Of a stretch of DNA of 13,949 nt, positions 12,995 to 13,949 are shown one piece after another (within the stretch, counting starts at the first letter, position 1; the number at the start of each line of letters is the position of its first letter). A program made the translations under genes and the position numbers. The notes under the pieces were generated by a model. The model searched no databases. It had not been told where the DNA came from and worked only from the letters and a program-made list of their open reading frames with translations. Origin of the DNA: an uncultured Oscillibacter sp. (GTDB lineage Bacteria; Bacillota; Clostridia; Oscillospirales; Oscillospiraceae); assembly GCA_904393855.1 (NCBI GenBank), contig CAJFNE010000030.1:1-13949 (forward strand), in the 5' to 3' direction.

Positions 12995-13041
12995 AGCAAA
13001 AAGGGGCGGAAAAGGGAAGTCCTTTTCCGCCCCTTTTTGCT
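12995..13041. terminator. Long-stem terminator after the binding-protein gene
   Basis: A 21-bp perfect stem (12995-13015 with 13021-13041), 5-nt loop, with a GC core flanked by A5/T5 so that a U-tract forms on either strand. On the minus strand it follows the binding-protein stop by 16 nt and precedes the permease, so it would limit read-through into the permease and ATPase genes. A minus-strand TGC-TATACT (12998-12990) at its outer edge could act as an extended -10 for a second promoter. Confidence 0.85.
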
Positions 13042-13057
13042 GTTTTTTCTGGAAATC

Positions 13058-13948
13058 TTACTCCGCGTCCATCTCGATGGCCGTGTAGCCCTCGGGAGGC
13101 GTCAGGCCCAGGGCCTCGCACATGTCGGGGTTGTACTTGGGCGTGAACTGCGGCGCGTATTCGATCGGCATGGTGGAGATGTCGGCGCCGTTCACCAGGA
13201 TCTCGTAGGCCATCTCGCCGGTGGCATAGCCGATGTCATAGTAGCTGATGGTCAGGGTTGCCACGCCGCAGCCCTTGCAGATGCCCTCCTCACCGGCGAT
13301 GATGGGCACGCCGGCGTCCAGGGCGATGTTGCCGATCAGCTCGGAATTCGTGGCAGCGGTGTTGTCCGTGGGGATGTAGAGCACATCATTGGACGAGCAG
13401 GCCGTGGTGGCCACGGCGGACAGATCGTTGGAGTCCGAGAAGGAGTACTGCGTGCAGGTGATGCCGGCCTCCTCCAGGTACTTCTGCACCTGGTCCACCT
13501 GATACTGGCTGTTGGGCTCGGCAGAGCAGTACAGCAGCCCCACATTCTGAGCCTCCGGGAACCACTCCTGGATCATGGCAGCCTGCTGATCCAGCGGCGC
13601 CAGATCGGAGGTGCCGGAGATATTCATGCCGGTGCCGGCATTGCCGTCAAATCCGTCGATGCCCAGGGCCACGCCATACTCCGTGACGGAGGTGCCCAGG
13701 ATGGGGATCGTGTCCGTGGCGGACATGGCGGCCTGCAGGGCGGTGGTGCCGTTGGCCATGATCAGGTCCACGCCCTGGGAGACGAAATTGTTGACAATGG
13801 TGGTGCAGCTGTTGGTGTCGCCAGAGGCGTTCTGGGGATCAAAGGTGACGCTGTCGCCCAGCAGCTCCGTCAGGGCGTCCTGGAAGCCCTGGGTGGCCTG
13901 GTCCAGCGCCACGTGCTGCTGCTGCTGGACAATGCCGATGGTATAGGT
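13058..13948 (-). CDS. ABC substrate-binding protein, TrpX type (PF04392), N-terminus missing
   Basis: Extracytoplasmic receptor of the second importer; 296 residues are visible and the frame continues through the right edge, so the signal peptide is outside the window and the internal GTG near 13912 is not the start. Family features: TIGIVQQQQHVALDQATQGF at the visible beginning, NFVSQGVDLIMANGTTALQAA, PILGTSVTEYGVALGI, GLLYCSAEPNSQYQVDQV, NDVLYIPTDNTAATN, and GVATLTISYYDIGYATGEMA. This architecture and the gene order match TrpX-TrpY-TrpZ, reported to import tryptophan or related aromatic amino acids in streptococci; the ligand here is not shown. Four CAG codons in a row (QQQQ) occur near the edge, where relatives have a more varied sequence. 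Confidence 0.9.
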   Translation of the reverse strand, partial: TYTIGIVQQQQHVALDQATQGFQDALTELLGDSVTFDPQNASGDTNSCTTIVNNFVSQGVDLIMANGTTALQAAMSATDTIPILGTSVTEYGVALGIDGFDGNAGTGMNISGTSDLAPLDQQAAMIQEWFPEAQNVGLLYCSAEPNSQYQVDQVQKYLEEAGITCTQYSFSDSNDLSAVATTACSSNDVLYIPTDNTAATNSELIGNIALDAGVPIIAGEEGICKGCGVATLTISYYDIGYATGEMAYEILVNGADISTMPIEYAPQFTPKYNPDMCEALGLTPPEGYTAIEMDAE

Positions 13949-13949
13949 C

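Overview
The window is GC-rich bacterial DNA with close-packed genes, strong AGGAGG-type ribosome sites, TTGACA/TATAAT-type promoters and U-tailed hairpin terminators. Together with a lipoprotein binding protein (lipobox LAAC), a DegV protein and a MarR-MATE pair, this points to a high-GC Firmicute. A gut clostridium of the Oscillospiraceae type (Oscillibacter/Flavonifractor-like) is my inference from protein style, not a database result. No rRNA, tRNA, CRISPR array, phage gene or transposase was seen.

Plus-strand block 1 (1-4381) is a chaperone and housekeeping run. It holds the 3' end of dnaK, a structured 210-bp gap, dnaJ, a PHP-family histidinol-phosphatase-like gene, rpiB, and a membrane-anchored protein resembling the DUF4015 putative glycoside hydrolases. 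It ends at a clear terminator. The dnaK-dnaJ gap carries a GC hairpin and a MITE-like inverted repeat whose arms end just before the dnaJ ribosome site. rpiB has its own promoter overlapping the stop codon of the gene before it.

Plus-strand block 2 (4382-7098) is a polar amino-acid ABC importer: lipoprotein binding protein, permease and ATPase. It is preceded by an AT-rich region with an ARG-box-like motif, a promoter and a highly structured leader of about 94 nt. A terminator between the binding protein and the permease should make the binding protein the most abundant product.

In the centre (7065-10086), a minus-strand marR-MATE efflux operon (4-bp start/stop overlap, with a palindromic operator candidate at the promoter) diverges from a plus-strand degV gene that has its own promoter. 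Convergent gene pairs on both sides share terminators usable from either strand.

The right part (10089-13949, minus strand) holds a second, unrelated ABC importer of the TrpX/TrpY/TrpZ type: a substrate-binding protein cut by the window edge, then a permease and an ATPase, with a 21-bp-stem terminator after the binding protein. A fumarylacetoacetate-hydrolase-family gene follows. Between the ATPase and the FAH gene is the oddest piece of the window. The last 46 bp of the ATPase gene occur twice, 192 bp apart and in the same reading frame, separated by a 146-bp segment made of several hairpins. This looks like the footprint of a small non-coding mobile or repeat element.
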